Source of the DNA: Candidatus Krumholzibacteriota bacterium | GTDB lineage: Bacteria > Krumholzibacteriota > Krumholzibacteriia > Krumholzibacteriales > Krumholzibacteriaceae | Direction of reading: 5' to 3' | Assembly (NCBI GenBank): GCA_030672805.1 | Contig: DAOVFR010000131.1 | Span: forward strand, 1 to 7,112 | DNA: 7,112 nt | Part shown: in pieces, positions 6,002 through 7,112 of the stretch | Layout: every line of letters begins with the position of its first letter | How positions within the stretch are numbered: the stretch's first letter is position 1 | Translations under genes and position numbers: made by a program | The notes under the pieces: generated by a model | Database searches by the model: none | Seen by the model: only the letters and a program-made list of their open reading frames with translations | Told to the model about the DNA's origin: nothing

Positions 6002-7112
6002 TCAACTCCTGTCGGGCCCCGGTGGTGTCGTGATTTTCTTCGCCGGCTTCTTTTCCAGCTCCTCGAGAAGATACTCGACCGCCTTCTCCAGCATCGGTTC
6101 CCGTCCCGCCTGGATCAGGGCCGGATCATCGAAGACGTAGATATCCGGATCGACACCTGCCGCCTCTACGTCCCACTCACCCTCGGTATTGACAAAGGCG
6201 AATCCCGGCACGGCGAGTCCCCCGCCGTCGACGAATCTCGGGGAGTAACCATACCCGATCAGACCGCCCCAGGTCCTTTCACCGATAAGGGGACCGATCC
6301 CCGCCTTCTTGAAGTAGAACGGGAACATGTCCCCCCCCGAAGACGAAAGACCGTTGATGAGCATCACCTTCGGTCCCTCGTTCGCGAGAACCGGTGAACG
6401 GGTCAGTTCCGTATGGCGGGCCGCCCAGTAACTGAAAATCCTGTTTCCGAGAATCTGGATCATGTCGAAGGGAGAATGTCCGCCTCCGTTGTACCGCTCG
6501 TCGATGATGAGCGCCTCCCTGTTCCGCAGCGGCTGGAACGCCTTGAAGAATTCCCTGAACCCGTCATGGGCCGTGTTCGGTACATGCATGTACCCGACGC
6601 GACCGCCGGAGAGCTCGTCGACAATGCGGCGGTTACGCTCGACCCATTCCCAGTAGAAGAGACCCAGCTCCGAATTTATCGGTGTAACGACGATCTCCCT
6701 GGAACCCTTGCGTGATTCACCGTCATTGATCCTGAGCGTCACCGGGATGCCGGCCTTGTTCTCGAGATAGATGTAAGGATCGTCTTTCGTGGTGACTTCC
6801 CGGCCATCGATCTCGATCAGAAAATCGCCTTCCCTGACGTTCAGGCCGGGCTCGGTGAGCGGGGAACGCAGGTTATCATGCCAGTTCTCGCCCTGGAGGA
6901 TCGTGCCGATCCGGTAGTACTTCTTTCCCGCCACGAGCCTGCATCCGAGAAGGCCGACGGGCACGCGTTCCACCGCCGGCATGTCACCGCTGAATACGTA
7001 CGTGTGTCCCGCACTCAGCTCCCCGATCAGCTCCCCGATGATGTAATCGAGGTCCGTCCGGTGAGCCAGGTGCGGCAGGAGAACGGCGTAGCGGTCGCGC
7101 GCGCGCGCCCCC
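6002..7112 (-). CDS. Tricorn-like serine protease, C-terminal part (5' end outside window)
   Basis: The frame is open to the window edge, giving 369 C-terminal codons ending at a TGA. Visible parts are the end of the C1 core region (YAVLLPHLAHRTDLDYIIGE, then GELSAGHTYVFSGD), a PDZ-like domain (about 53-143, with LNVREGDFLIEIDGREV), and the C2 catalytic domain of the S41 type (about 150-335). Residues fit the archaeal tricorn triad: H36 in GHTY, S258 in SSSGGDMFP and E316 in VEAAGVDPD. The Ser-to-Glu distance of 58 residues equals that of Thermoplasma tricorn (S965, E1023), and His to Ser is 222 against 219. The Ser that precedes His in the archaeal enzyme is Gly here. Full-length relatives have N-terminal beta-propellers, which would lie upstream of the window. 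The family cuts peptides into short products and is thought to work with aminopeptidases. The next gene encodes a papain-fold peptidase. Confidence 0.9.
   Translation of the reverse strand, partial: GARARDRYAVLLPHLAHRTDLDYIIGELIGELSAGHTYVFSGDMPAVERVPVGLLGCRLVAGKKYYRIGTILQGENWHDNLRSPLTEPGLNVREGDFLIEIDGREVTTKDDPYIYLENKAGIPVTLRINDGESRKGSREIVVTPINSELGLFYWEWVERNRRIVDELSGGRVGYMHVPNTAHDGFREFFKAFQPLRNREALIIDERYNGGGHSPFDMIQILGNRIFSYWAARHTELTRSPVLANEGPKVMLINGLSSSGGDMFPFYFKKAGIGPLIGERTWGGLIGYGYSPRFVDGGGLAVPGFAFVNTEGEWDVEAAGVDPDIYVFDDPALIQAGREPMLEKAVEYLLEELEKKPAKKITTPPGPDRS

Noticed and set aside
5937..6005. Longer start (TTG at 6005) for the cysteine peptidase
   Set aside because: It would bury the signal peptide behind 23 extra residues. 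The ATG at 5936 has GGAGG at the right distance.
7096..7108. Alternating CG run at the right edge
   Set aside because: It is only 13 nt and encodes Arg/Ala codons in an open tricorn frame; a simple G+C-rich coding stretch explains it.

Overview
The window (about 57% G+C by eye) has the look of a Gram-negative, free-living bacterium of the FCB side of the tree, possibly an uncultivated lineage of the Krumholzibacteriota, Eisenbacteria or Latescibacterota kind. The clues are a bacterial tricorn-type protease, large exported multidomain proteins with DPDG-type Ig/FN3 modules, and a C-terminal sorting-like (FlgD/Por type) domain on an exported protein. The taxonomic placement is inference from protein style only.

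Layout. At the left edge one initiator tRNA-Met gene lies on the plus strand (37-113), followed by a perfect 15-bp hairpin (118-157). Everything else is on the minus strand, so the tRNA and the protein genes converge. Reading in the direction of transcription (right to left) the genes are: (1) the C-terminal 369 codons of a tricorn-like serine protease, cut by the right window edge (6002-7112); (2) an exported papain-fold cysteine peptidase of the bleomycin hydrolase/PepC type (4641-5936); (3) a 153-bp gap with a good sigma70-like promoter (4594-4621); (4) a 743-residue lipoprotein with three Ig-like modules and a C-terminal alpha/beta domain (2256-4487); (5) a 680-residue exported protein with a CehA/McbA-like PHP metallohydrolase domain and a C-terminal sorting-like domain (221-2263), whose start overlaps the stop of gene 4 by 8 bases.

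How the genes may work together. The first two form a probable protease pair: a tricorn-type endoprotease and a papain-fold peptidase whose relatives are aminopeptidases. The last two form a translationally coupled pair of cell-surface or secreted proteins with their own promoter. Whether the two pairs share a biological role cannot be told from sequence.

The most notable departures from family norms are a His-to-Gln change in the HxH metal motif of the PHP protein, an in-frame 42-bp tandem duplication within its signal peptide, and an Asn-to-Asp change at the expected catalytic Asn of the cysteine peptidase. No mobile elements, CRISPR arrays or rRNA genes were seen.
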